This document shows, one piece after another, positions 55,649 to 62,902 of a stretch of 64,000 bases of DNA. How positions within the stretch are numbered: the first letter of the stretch is position 1; each line of letters begins with the position of its first letter. A program made the position numbers and the translations under genes. Source of the stretch: Ichthyophis bannanicus. Taxonomy: Eukaryota; Chordata; Amphibia; Gymnophiona; Ichthyophiidae. The stretch is from positions 205,901,156 to 205,965,155 of the forward strand of contig CM066037.1 in NCBI GenBank assembly GCA_033557465.1. Direction: 5' to 3'. The notes under the pieces were generated by a model. That model saw only the letters and a list, made by a program, of their open reading frames with translations. It had not been told where the DNA came from and did no database searches.

Positions 55649-56685
55649 TCCTTGCTCCTCTTCTCTTGCCGGCGGAGGTGGAGGAGGTCGTCTTGGCTTC
55701 GCGACGGCCTTCTACCCGCAAATGCTACGCCCTTAAATGGCGTCGCTTTGCAATCTGGTGTTCCCAACAGTCTCAGGATCCCTTCTCCTGCCCGGTGTCG
55801 GTGATCTTACAGTACTTGCTACACCTCTCTAATCTGGGACTTAAGTCCAACTCCGTCAAAGTTCACCTCAGTGCTCTTTCAGCACATCATGTGCCGGTGG
55901 ACGGCAGACCTCTCTCCAACGACCCTCTCGTAGCGAGGTTTCTCCGAGGTCTCCTTCTACTTAAACCACCTCTGCGCCCGCCAGCGCCGGACTGGGACCT
56001 GAATGTGGTTTTGCAGCGGATCACCTGTCCGCCTTTTGAACCTATGGCTACATGTTCTCTCCGTTTTCTGTCTTGGAAAACACTGTTCTTGATAGCCCTC
56101 ACTTCCGCTAGGCGCGTAAGTGAACTGCAGGCCCTCGTGTCTGATCCCCCCTACACTCGATTCTACAAGAATAGGGTAGTCCTACGGACTCACCCAAAGT
56201 TTCTGCCTAAAGTGGTCTCCCCTTTTCACATGAATCAGGAGGTGGTACTTCCATCCTTCTTTCCCAGACCACACTCCAGCCGAGCTGAGACGGTCCTCCA
56301 TACCCTGGACTGTAGAAGGGCATTGAACTTCTACCTTGACCGTACGCGGGAGCACCGTAAAGCTGCTCAGCTTTTTGTGTCTTTTGACCCCAATAAATTG
56401 GGACTCCCGGTCTCCAAGCGTACTCTGTCCATCTGGGTTGCGGACTGTATCTCTTGGGCTTATGGGGCAGCCGGACTCGCCTTGGAAAGTCGAGTCACGG
56501 CTCATTGCGTTCGGGCAAAGGCCACGTCAGTGGCTTACCTCCGCTCTGTTCCGCTGGCAGACATCTGCCGGGCCGCTACTTGGTCTTCGAGCCAGACTTT
56601 TGCGGTCCATTACTGTCTCGAGAGGGAGTCCCGTAGGGACAGTGCTTTCGGACAGGCAGTCCTCCGTAATCTCTTTGAGGTCTGA
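53812..56685 (+). CDS. DIRS copy F tyrosine recombinase, in a frame open across the RT
   Basis: The frame is open for 957 codons, but recognisable recombinase covers only the last 350 residues (from about 55640). It has EVEEVVLASRRPSTRKCYAL, VKVHLSALSAHH, the catalytic Arg box TSARRVSELQALVSDPP (near 56104), THPKFLPKVVSPFHMNQE, TAHCVRAKATS (His-x-x-Arg, near 56500) and QTFAVHYCLERES with the Tyr nucleophile (near 56600), ending RNLFEV. All four catalytic positions are present. The upstream 600 codons lie in the alternative frame of the RT and look Pro/Ser/Arg-rich without a domain; translation probably starts near the end of the RT frame. The enzyme would integrate the circular DNA form. Confidence 0.9.
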   Translation: MVQHHRRCLGASGRARGLPSPLPSGPSLLFSGRASAPPSAQGVAPSGVSRSSAGTGGGTGATPPERSRLLFKVFSDTKENRRPQTHPGLAQPQQVPCAGEVQNAYPWNPSALPPAGRLAMLLGSKGCLHAHPHPPKPPPIPKVCGGRKSLPVQSTALWPVLRTASLHKMSRSRGGPSPASRPLCLSVPRRLAHQSSVRSGGHQRHGPHGDSAAALGLCHKLRKVHFAPLTGSRVHRRKAAHSSGASVPTARQGSAAHGPSRPLSQPAPGLRQALPETARPYGFHRPCDPQCPPEYAVCSMVSPPAVATSHRRPSRPSARLRAAGLVYPVVAPTAEPDIGNAFPVTSADPGADHRCIPPGLGSTLPRGTYSGPLDQVGVCSADQLPGAQGDPPSSQGLLPPDLPTVRPCPDGQSSCHVLREQAGGHGLLPPLPGGTEALLLGRQSRHSPQGSLSPGPRKLPGGQTQQGPPAARVASGSLDRSEALPQVGPPHGGSLCQSSQPAASSLLLSSATPPSGCGGRLSDLMVGEPSVRFPSHPVSLSDSFQGSPRQSLHDPGGPSLAQAAVVSAPAATGGGGSHPSGGTTGSPHSGSGVPTAPQPQVSQPHGLAAERVVLAPLLLPAEVEEVVLASRRPSTRKCYALKWRRFAIWCSQQSQDPFSCPVSVILQYLLHLSNLGLKSNSVKVHLSALSAHHVPVDGRPLSNDPLVARFLRGLLLLKPPLRPPAPDWDLNVVLQRITCPPFEPMATCSLRFLSWKTLFLIALTSARRVSELQALVSDPPYTRFYKNRVVLRTHPKFLPKVVSPFHMNQEVVLPSFFPRPHSSRAETVLHTLDCRRALNFYLDRTREHRKAAQLFVSFDPNKLGLPVSKRTLSIWVADCISWAYGAAGLALESRVTAHCVRAKATSVAYLRSVPLADICRAATWSSSQTFAVHYCLERESRRDSAFGQAVLRNLFEV

Positions 56686-56815
56686 GCAACTCCTACCCTC
56701 CATCCCGGATGTGGGCTACCGGTGGGTGATAATTCAGCGAAGATTCTATCCTTCTGTGCTGCTGAGCTAGAGGGAGCTCATTTTTGTGCTTAGGGTCTCC
56801 GGTAGCCTTGAGCTT

Positions 56816-56925
56816 GGGAGTCCCATAAGTGAGGACTGACTTCCTGCTTGGTCCTGGAGAAAGCGTAGTTACTCACCTGTAACAGGTGTTCTCCAGGAGC
56901 AGCAGGAATCAGTCCTCACTACCCT
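56816..56925 (+). repeat. Internal complementary region of DIRS copy F
   Basis: Reads inverse left end (CTTGGTCCTGGAGAAAGCG) then inverse right end (TAGTTACTCACCTG), and then TGTTCTCCAGGAGCAGCAGG. It predicts a circle junction in which ...GTAACTACGC meets TTTCTCCAGGACC, so a TTT is shared by the two ends. Confidence 0.88.
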
Positions 56926-57006
56926 CCCTCCTCCCCTTGGAGTTGCAATCGTCTGCTTATGTTCTTTTTGCAAATTTTTATGCTGTCTTTTTTAGCTATG
57001 TCATCT

Positions 57007-57194
57007 GACTGGCTAAGATGGCACCTTCGGGCGGGAAGACGACCGCGCATGCGCGCTGCAATTCCCAAAGGCTTTCTTTGAAAGCTGGGGAAAATTGCTC
57101 CGCGAGGGCTCCGTCGGCGCCGACGTCACCCATAAGTGAGGACTGATTCCTGCTGCTCCTGGAGAACACCTGTTACAGGTGAGTAACTACGCTA
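57007..57194 (-). repeat. Right inverted terminal repeat of DIRS copy F
   Basis: Inverse of 51440-51571, then the outer extension with CACCTGTTACAGGTGAGTAA. Confidence 0.92.
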
Positions 57195-57339
57195 TCTTTA
57201 CGCTCTGTCTGCACCATACTCAAGGGCATTTGAGCTACTTTACTCTTTTTTGGAACCTCACTGCTTTTGGTGGTATCCTTCAAGGATACCATCTTCCGCA
57301 CCATCCGCTATTGGGCTACTGTCAGCTTTCCCCTATTTT

Positions 57340-57867
57340 CTAGTTTAAAAGCTTCTCTATCTCCTTTTTAAAGGTTAATGCCAGCAGTCTGGTTCCATCC
57401 CGGTTAAGGTGAAGCCCATCCCTTCGGAAGAGCCCCTCCTTTCCCCAGAATGTTCCCCAGTTCCTAACAAATCCAAAACCCTCATCCTTGCACCATCGTC
57501 TCATGCACGCATTAAGACTCTGGAGCTCTGCCTGCCTTTTGGGTCCTGCATGTGGAACAGGAAGTATTTCGGAGAACACTACCCTGGAAGTTCTGGATTT
57601 CAACTTCCTACCTAAAAGCTTAAAGCCTCCAGAACTTCCCTACCACATTTTCCTATGTCATTGGTACCGACATTTACCAAGACAGCAGACTCCTCCCCAG
57701 CACTATCTAAGATCCTATCTAGGCGGTGTGTGAGGTCCGCTACCTTCGCACCAGGCAGGCATGTTACCAGGCGATCCTCACGTCCACCAGCCACCCAGCT
57801 ATCTACATGCCTAATGATTGAATCACCAGCTATAACAGCTGTCCTAACCCTCCCCTCATGGGCACAT
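57340..57867 (-). pseudogene. CR1 ORF1 (inner copy), GDSL/SGNH esterase-like domain
   Basis: On the minus strand: EGRVRTAVIAGDSIIRHVDS (GDS block with the serine), VLVNVGTNDIGKCG (G-x-N-D block), ILPVPHAGPKRQ, and RRDGLHLNRDGTRLLALTFK (D-x-x-H block), ending KKEIEKLLN. All SGNH catalytic blocks known from CR1 ORF1 esterases are visible, though one frameshift lies near 57610. The N-terminal zinc-finger part is lost by 5' truncation at 57867. Confidence 0.85.
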
Positions 57868-58143
57868 GAGTAGCAAATCACCTGGACCAAGGGTATTGCA
57901 AGAACTGAAATATGAGATTGCAGACCTGTTATTAGTAATCTGTGAACTATCATTAAAATCATCTGTAATACCTGAAGATTGGAGGATGGCCAATATAATG
58001 CCAATTTCTAAAAAGGGATCCAGGTATGATCCGGGAAACTACAGACTGGTGAGCCTGACGTCGATACCGGGAAAAATGGTAGGAACCATCATAAAGAACA
58101 AAATTACTCGACATGTAGATAGTCAGGTTTTAATGGGAGAGCG

Positions 58144-59732
58144 TGCCTCATCTCCATCTGGGCCCAAGGGCTTACAGACTGGAAGACGGCCTTGTATGTC
58201 CTCCCTGAATAAAGTTTCCTTTAAAGAGACCTGAGGATTCTGGGACTTGTAGTGCTCTTTTCTCTTGAGGGACAAGAATTTGTAGTTGAGTCGGTGGTTG
58301 TAAGGCAGCAAGAAATTTATTGTGGGGATTTTCCAGGTCATGCAAAAGTTCAATACACAACATAAGCAGAAGGATACATCTCCAACATAAAAGATGAAAT
58401 CAGGACTAAATCAGGATAACGTAACAAAAGCTTTCCACTTCACAACTGTTCTGCTTCTCCTACACATTCACACCGGGGACTGCCCCGTGTGGTCAATTAG
58501 CAGTAACACAAACTTATAACAGCCGTGGTTTCTCTTTTTAAAGCACACAGTTCTTTCACAGCACTGTTTACCTTCAGCCAGTGGTAAAACTCAGTAAACT
58601 CAAACTTAGCTTTCTTCAGCATAAACAGAGACTGCCCTTATTTTCCTATAGGGATTTCAGATTCTCAGCTCATATTCTTCACTGCAGAATCTTTCCTTAG
58701 GGCTAAAGAACAGTCCATTGGAATGGGCAAACATTCACCATTAGGCAAACATGAATCTATTTGCATTCCTTCAGTATCATCAGAGCAAATAGCGTTTCTC
58801 TCAAGGTTAGGAGTTTTCTCAAACTTTCTCTCTTTCAAATACTCCTGAAATTGGCTCCACAGCAACTCAGCCTGCGTTGGCACCTTTAAATTAGGGGAGT
58901 GAACCTTCTCTTCCGAGAACAGCTTCCTTAATGCCTCTAACTTTGAAGTTTCAAAGGCTGTACTTTTAACAGGACTATGGCTTTTAGCTTCTGATAAGCT
59001 CTCTACCCACTCCTTAACAGTGGAAGGTGAGGACACAATTTCCTGCCCTTTAAAACTGGCAAATTATCTCTTTGCTAGATTATCAGTAATGAAACTGCTG
59101 GCTTTACCTTGGGGCTTTTCTTTCAGACAAACGCTGCTTTCTCTCCTCCTGGGTTACTCCAGGCTCTGAAATGCAGGCTCCTTCCGTCCTACTCCAGTCC
59201 CTCTGAGGTAGCTGCTTTCTGGGGAAATTCCCTCTAGCTTTCTCCTCCAGCTAAGCACATCTTCAGCTTCTTTCTCTCCTCTCTCACCTTTCCAGCTCCA
59301 ACAGCTGTTCCCGTTCCTTGCTCCATTTCCACCTCTCCTCCGTTCACTTGTGTCTCTGCCTTCAGTTGCTGTCTCTGTATCTCTCTCCACCGGATCTTTC
59401 TCTCCCGTGTCTGAGATTGTGTCAGGGCTCCAGCCTGAGCCTCTGTTTCCTTCACTTCCTTCTTCACACTTACTACTCTTGCTTTGCTCTGCTCATGATT
59501 TTAAACACTGCTGCCTGCTAGGCCTTCCCTGTTCTCTGCACCTGTGTGACCTATCAGCAGGGAAGCCTGTCTCCACCCCTGAGCTAGGGTGTGGCCTGAC
59601 GTTTGCAGGGAGCTGACTTTTCCTCTGACTTGGCTTGTAATTCCCCTGCACATGTGCACTGCCATTCACTTCCAAGGGGAATTCAGGATTTTCATCCAAT
59701 TCCATGTCTTCTAGAGAGCTTTCGACACCACA
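58144..59732 (-). mobile_element. LTR4: solo-LTR-like element with coding frames
   Basis: On the minus strand it starts TGTGGTGTCGAAAGC and ends GATGAGGCA (TG...CA). The flanks AGCG (58140-58143) and ACAG (59733-59736) match imperfectly. It splits the outer CR1 between TTAATGGGAGA and CAGGCAACATGGC, which are adjacent in the inner CR1. A polyadenylation-like TTTATT (plus strand) lies at 58316-58321. Length 1589 bases. The 5' codons are homologous to LTR3 and a ZNF143-like motif lies at 58235-58253. Confidence 0.72.
58665..59732 (-). pseudogene. LTR4-encoded charged protein, fragmented
   Basis: Open from the first LTR base: CGVESSLED then Met at codon 10 (59705), MELDENPEFPLEVNG, HVQGNYKPSQRKSQLPA, to a stop at about 59493. 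Later frames carry a Glu/Gln/Arg-rich helix-like stretch (near 59467-59234) and, at 59036-58665, KVPTQAELLWSQFQEYLKER, then MQIDSCLPNGECLPIPMDCSL, the same C-terminal motif as LTR1-LTR3. At least two frameshifts separate these parts. Function unknown. Confidence 0.5.
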
Positions 59733-60213
59733 ACAGGCAACATGGCTTACGTCAAGGAAGATCTTGTCTTTCTTATCTGTTATGTTTTTTTTGAAGGTGT
59801 GAATAAACAGGTAGACAAAGGTGAGTCGGTTGATATAATGTATCTGGACTTTCAGAAAGCCTTTGGCAAGGTCTCTCATCAGAGACTTTTGGCAAAACTA
59901 AAAAGTCATGGTATAGGGGGCAGTTTACTATTGTGGATCAGGAACTGGTTAAAAGATAGAAAGCAGAGGGTAGGACTATATATTTAAATCTTTTTTATTG
60001 AAAAAGTAAAAAGGAAAATACATTTTCAAATGAATAAGCATTAAAGAAAATAACATAGTCCACATCTAGGGGAGCGGCCATTATAAACAAGGAAAAATAA
60101 TAATATTATACTATACAAATATTGAATCCAGAAAATGGAAGGAACTGCATGCCCGCAATTTATAGAAAAAAACTCTAATTACATTGCGTACTGAAATACA
60201 TGGCAATCAAACA

Positions 60214-61449
60214 CTAAAGAGAAGGAACCTGGTTTGTAATAAATGATTCTAGGGAGGAGGTTTCAGAAAAAACGTACTTGGTGCCCCCAAATGTAACAAC
60301 ACACTTACAGGGAAATTTAAGAAAGAAGGTTGCACCAAGTGCCAAGACGCGTGGCTTCAACAACAAAAAAGCCCTACGTCAAAGCTGCGTTTGCCTAGAT
60401 ACATCAGGAAAAATGTTAACCTTCCCCCCACAAAATACTGCATTCTTATTAGCAAAATATAAACGAACAACAGCTTGCTCGTCAGCCTCAGACACAAAAG
60501 ATACAAGCAACGTAGCATGAGAAGAAATAATATCACGAGATGATTCTATAAACTCAGAAACATTTAAGGAATCCACCGGTCCTTTAGAGGAATCCAGTCC
60601 AGGAGATACCCCAGACACAGGAAGATAGTATAACTTTTTTATAACTGGTTTCACATTATCAGCATACCCCAGCACTTCAGTCAAATACTTATCGAATAAA
60701 ATCTGGGGAGATAATAAACGAGTATAAGGAAAATTTAGATAGCGAGTATTCGTTGCCCTTAAGGAATTCTCCAACAATTCTTGCTGAGCATGCAAAGTTA
60801 TACTATCTTTCATAAAGGAAACAGACGATTTTTGCAAAGACACAAACTGGCCTTCCAGTTTCTGACATTTAACATCCAAAGCTGCAATTTGAGAATCATG
60901 TTGAGCTAACTTGGCAACAGAGCCTCTCGAAAACTCAGAGAATTGAGAGGCTACAGATGCCAAGGAAGCAATAGAAGACTCTATACGTGAGAGGACAGAC
61001 CAAACATCAGCCAATGAAACATTTTGAATATCCACAGTACCAGGAGGACCTTCCAAATGCACCATAACACAGTCTAACGGGAGCTGAAGAGCCTGTGGCA
61101 GCGGAACTACCAATGGCTCACAGTCACTCTGTAATGGGACAGGACAAGATAAGAAGTCTCCATCCCGTACCTGAGCATCCCCCGTCGGAGAAGATGTTGA
61201 AGGGTTGATGCAATCCAATTCAGTAAGCAGGGCAGAGTTTGAAAACCCCAAAGAGGAACGGTCTAGGATGGGAGAAGAGTTAGTAGCACCACTAGAATCT
61301 TCTTTCTCCAGGTTTACCGAGACCTCATGCTTATCCATAGGCCCCACGATTTTAACAACCTTAGAGGGATTCACAGTACTTGCATTGAGATGACGCCTTC
61401 TCCGTTTGCCCATACCCAGGCCACCACCTCTAGACTGCCTCGAGCGCAT
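60214..61449 (-). pseudogene. L1-type ORF1 protein with one in-frame stop
   Basis: Starts MRSRQSRGGGLGMGKRRRRH; 356 codons to a TGA at 60379-60381. Relatives of this protein type have Arg-Arg here, and the base change is CGA-to-TGA. The same frame then continues RAFLLLKPRVLALGATFFLK to a TAG at 60214-60216, about 410 residues in all. The middle is a predicted coiled coil (LSRIESSIASLASVASQFSE...LDVKCQKLEGQFVSLQ). Then comes an L1 ORF1-like core, NSLRATNTRYLNFPYTRLLS, FDKYLTEVLGYADNVKPVIK and LLVSFVSEADEQAVVRLYF. L1 ORF1 proteins are RNA-binding chaperones forming trimers; that role is inferred from the family. Confidence 0.78.
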
Positions 61450-61537
61450 AAGGAGCAGAACATGCCCTTTTAAACGTGCCCCTTCAAAGCGCGACCGCTA
61501 CCGCGTGACCGCAGAGCAAACTAGATCCTATACCCCG

Positions 61538-61944
61538 TAGATGGCGTCAGGGCGTGGCACCGGGTGAATGCAAGTCCTACAGGTGCCTGGAAGGATCACA
61601 AAGCACTCAGAGCACAGATCGGGCAGAAATTCCTCCTCTCACACTCCCGTCTGTAGCAGGAACCGCTCAGAATTTAAACCCCCAGCAGCTGACATCGGGG
61701 CGAGGCACCGGGTGAATGCAAGTCCTACAGGTGCCTGGAAGGATCACAAAGCACTCGGAGCACAGACCGGGCAGTAATTCCTCCTCTCACACTCCCGTCT
61801 GTAGCAGGAACCGCTCAGAATTTAGACCCCCAGCAGCTGACGTCGGGGCAAGGCACCGGGTGAATGCAAGTCCTACAGGTGCCTGGAAGGATCACAAAGC
61901 ACTCGGAGCACAGACTGGGCAGAAATTCCTCCTCTCACACTCCC
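61538..61944 (-). repeat. 148-base tandem monomers in the 5' region of the ORF1-only element
   Basis: GGGTGAATGCAAGTCCTACA recurs at 61562, 61710 and 61858, an exact 148-base period. About 2.6 units are present, the outermost cut short at the insertion edge (61944) and a diverged end fragment at 61538-61561. Units differ by only a few bases. The position upstream of ORF1 is like the promoter monomers of mouse L1. Confidence 0.85.
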
Positions 61945-62390
61945 AGAGGGTTGGACTAAATGGTTAATTTTCCCAATGGAAAAAGGTGAATAGTGGAGTA
62001 CCCCAGGAATCTGTACTGGTTCTGCTGCTTTTTGACATATTCATAAATGACCTGGAAAAGGGAATAATGAGTGAGATTATCAAATTTGCAGATGACACAA
62101 AACTATTTAAAGTCGTTAAAACTCTAGAGGATTGTGGAAAATTGCAAGAGGATCTTGATAAATTGGAAGACTGGGAACCCAAATGGCAAATGAAATTTAA
62201 TGTGGACAAGTGCATAGTTATGCACCTAGGAAAAAAAATGCCAAACTATGGTTACACGATGCAAGGTTCCACATTAGGAACCACCACCCAGGAAAAAGAT
62301 TTAGGTGTCATCGTGGATAACATGTTAAAACCCTCCGTCCAGTGTGCAGTTGCAGCCAAGAGAGCATATAGAATGGTAGGTATCATAAGG

Positions 62391-62430
62391 TATAGCGCGG
62401 TATAAAAGAGACTGTAAATAAATAAATAAG
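62391..62430 (+). mobile_element. 40-base LINE/SINE tail insertion
   Basis: TATAGCGCGGTATAAAAGAG, then ACTGTAAATAAATAAATAAG, interrupts the CR1 text between GGTATCATAAG and GAAAGGAATGG, with ATAAG on both sides. It matches the 3' tail of the two SINEs, so it is an extreme 5'-truncated insertion of that SINE or its partner LINE. Confidence 0.78.
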
Positions 62431-62902
62431 GAAAGGAATGGAAAATAAAACAAATGACATTATAATGCTTCTATATCGTTCTGGTCACCGTATCTTAAAA
62501 AGGACATAGCTTTACTAGAAAATGTACAGAGAAGAGACACTTAAATGGTAAAGGGGATGGAAGGATACCCTGATGAAGAGAGGCTGAAAAGGATAGGGCT
62601 CTTCAACCTGGAAAAGAGACGGCTGAGGGGAAATATGATAGAAGTCTATAAATTAATGAACAGAGTGGAACGGGTAAACGTAGATCGATTGTTTACATCA
62701 TCAGAATATAGAAAGACTAGGGGACATGCAATGAAGCTACAGGGTAAATTGTTTAAGACTAATAAGAGAAAATAGTTTTTCACTCAACGTGTAATCAAAC
62801 TCTGGAATTTGTTACCAGAGGATGTAGTAAAAGCTGTTAGTGTAGCTGTGTTTAAAAAAGGTTTGGAGAAGTTCCTGGAGGAAGGGTCCATAAACCATTA
62901 AT

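Larger units (their letters stand above)
51410..57194 (+). mobile_element. DIRS-type retrotransposon, copy F (family 2), near-intact
   Basis: A 5.8-kb element with the left end TTCTCCAGGACCAAGCAGG, inverted repeats 51440-51571 and 57007-57138 that look identical by eye, internal complementary region 56816-56925 and right end GTTACAGGTGAGTAACTACG. Gag is open apart from one extra C in a C tract; the RT/RNase H/methyltransferase-like and recombinase frames are open with all motifs kept. CpG and GC content are far higher than in the other copies, as expected for a young insertion. It sits inside the reverse CR1 and is the best reference copy here. Confidence 0.94.
48788..57867 (-). mobile_element. 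CR1 LINE, inner copy (reverse), holding DIRS copy F
   Basis: Reads on the minus strand from partial ORF1 (57867) to the 3' terminus (48788; minus-strand end TATGGCATATCTTATGTTCT then TATG). Flanked by GAGTA at 48783-48787 and 57868-57872, a target duplication in the outer CR1. It is 5'-truncated inside ORF1. DIRS copy F (51410-57194) sits between ORF1 and ORF2. An internal deletion near 49486 removes the central RT. Confidence 0.88.
59979..61944 (-). mobile_element. ORF1-only L1-like retrotransposon (HAL1-like organisation)
   Basis: On the minus strand: 5' tandem monomers (61944-61538), ORF1 (61449-60214), then about 235 bases of 3' untranslated DNA ending TTCAATAAAAAAG then ATTTAAATA. No endonuclease or RT sequence lies between ORF1 and the 3' end. 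Flanked by CAGAGGGTAGGACTA (59964-59978) and CAGAGGGTTGGACTA (from 61944), about 14-15 bases with one mismatch, as expected from target-primed insertion. The host is the outer CR1. The same 3' terminal motif ends the L1/Tx1-like element at 4609-4629. Confidence 0.8.
45446..62902 (+). mobile_element. CR1 LINE, outer copy, opened by five later insertions
   Basis: One plus-strand CR1: 5' repeat region 45446-46572, ORF1 46573-47457, ORF2 from about 47500. Interrupted by a SINE (46683-46967), the reverse inner CR1 (48788-57867), LTR4 (58144-59732), an ORF1-only L1-like element (59979-61944) and a 40-base tail (62391-62430). Continuity is shown by target duplications and by coding text that resumes after each insertion: DKLKS before 48783 and SKSPG-like text after 57868, then GE...HG across LTR4, then QRVGL across the L1-like element. 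It ends near 62902 (SINH), short of the family 3' tail. Confidence 0.82.
57868..62902 (+). pseudogene. CR1 ORF2 (outer copy), RT part, interrupted twice
   Basis: PRVLQELKYEIADLLLVICE and VIPEDWRMANIMPI (57890-58010), YLDFQKAFGKVSHQRLLAKL (near 59845), then after the L1-like insertion NSGVPQESVLVLLLFDIFIN and the catalytic KFADDTKLF box (near 62090). The C-terminal region [20 protein letters not shown] and [17 protein letters not shown] runs to about 62770, with decayed LWNLLPEDVVKAV to 62902. Frameshifts and stops prevent function, and PQGS is changed to PQES. Confidence 0.83.

Noticed and set aside
61538..61944. CRISPR-like or satellite array
   Set aside because: Units are contiguous without spacers, in a vertebrate genome, and belong to the 5' end of a retrotransposon.
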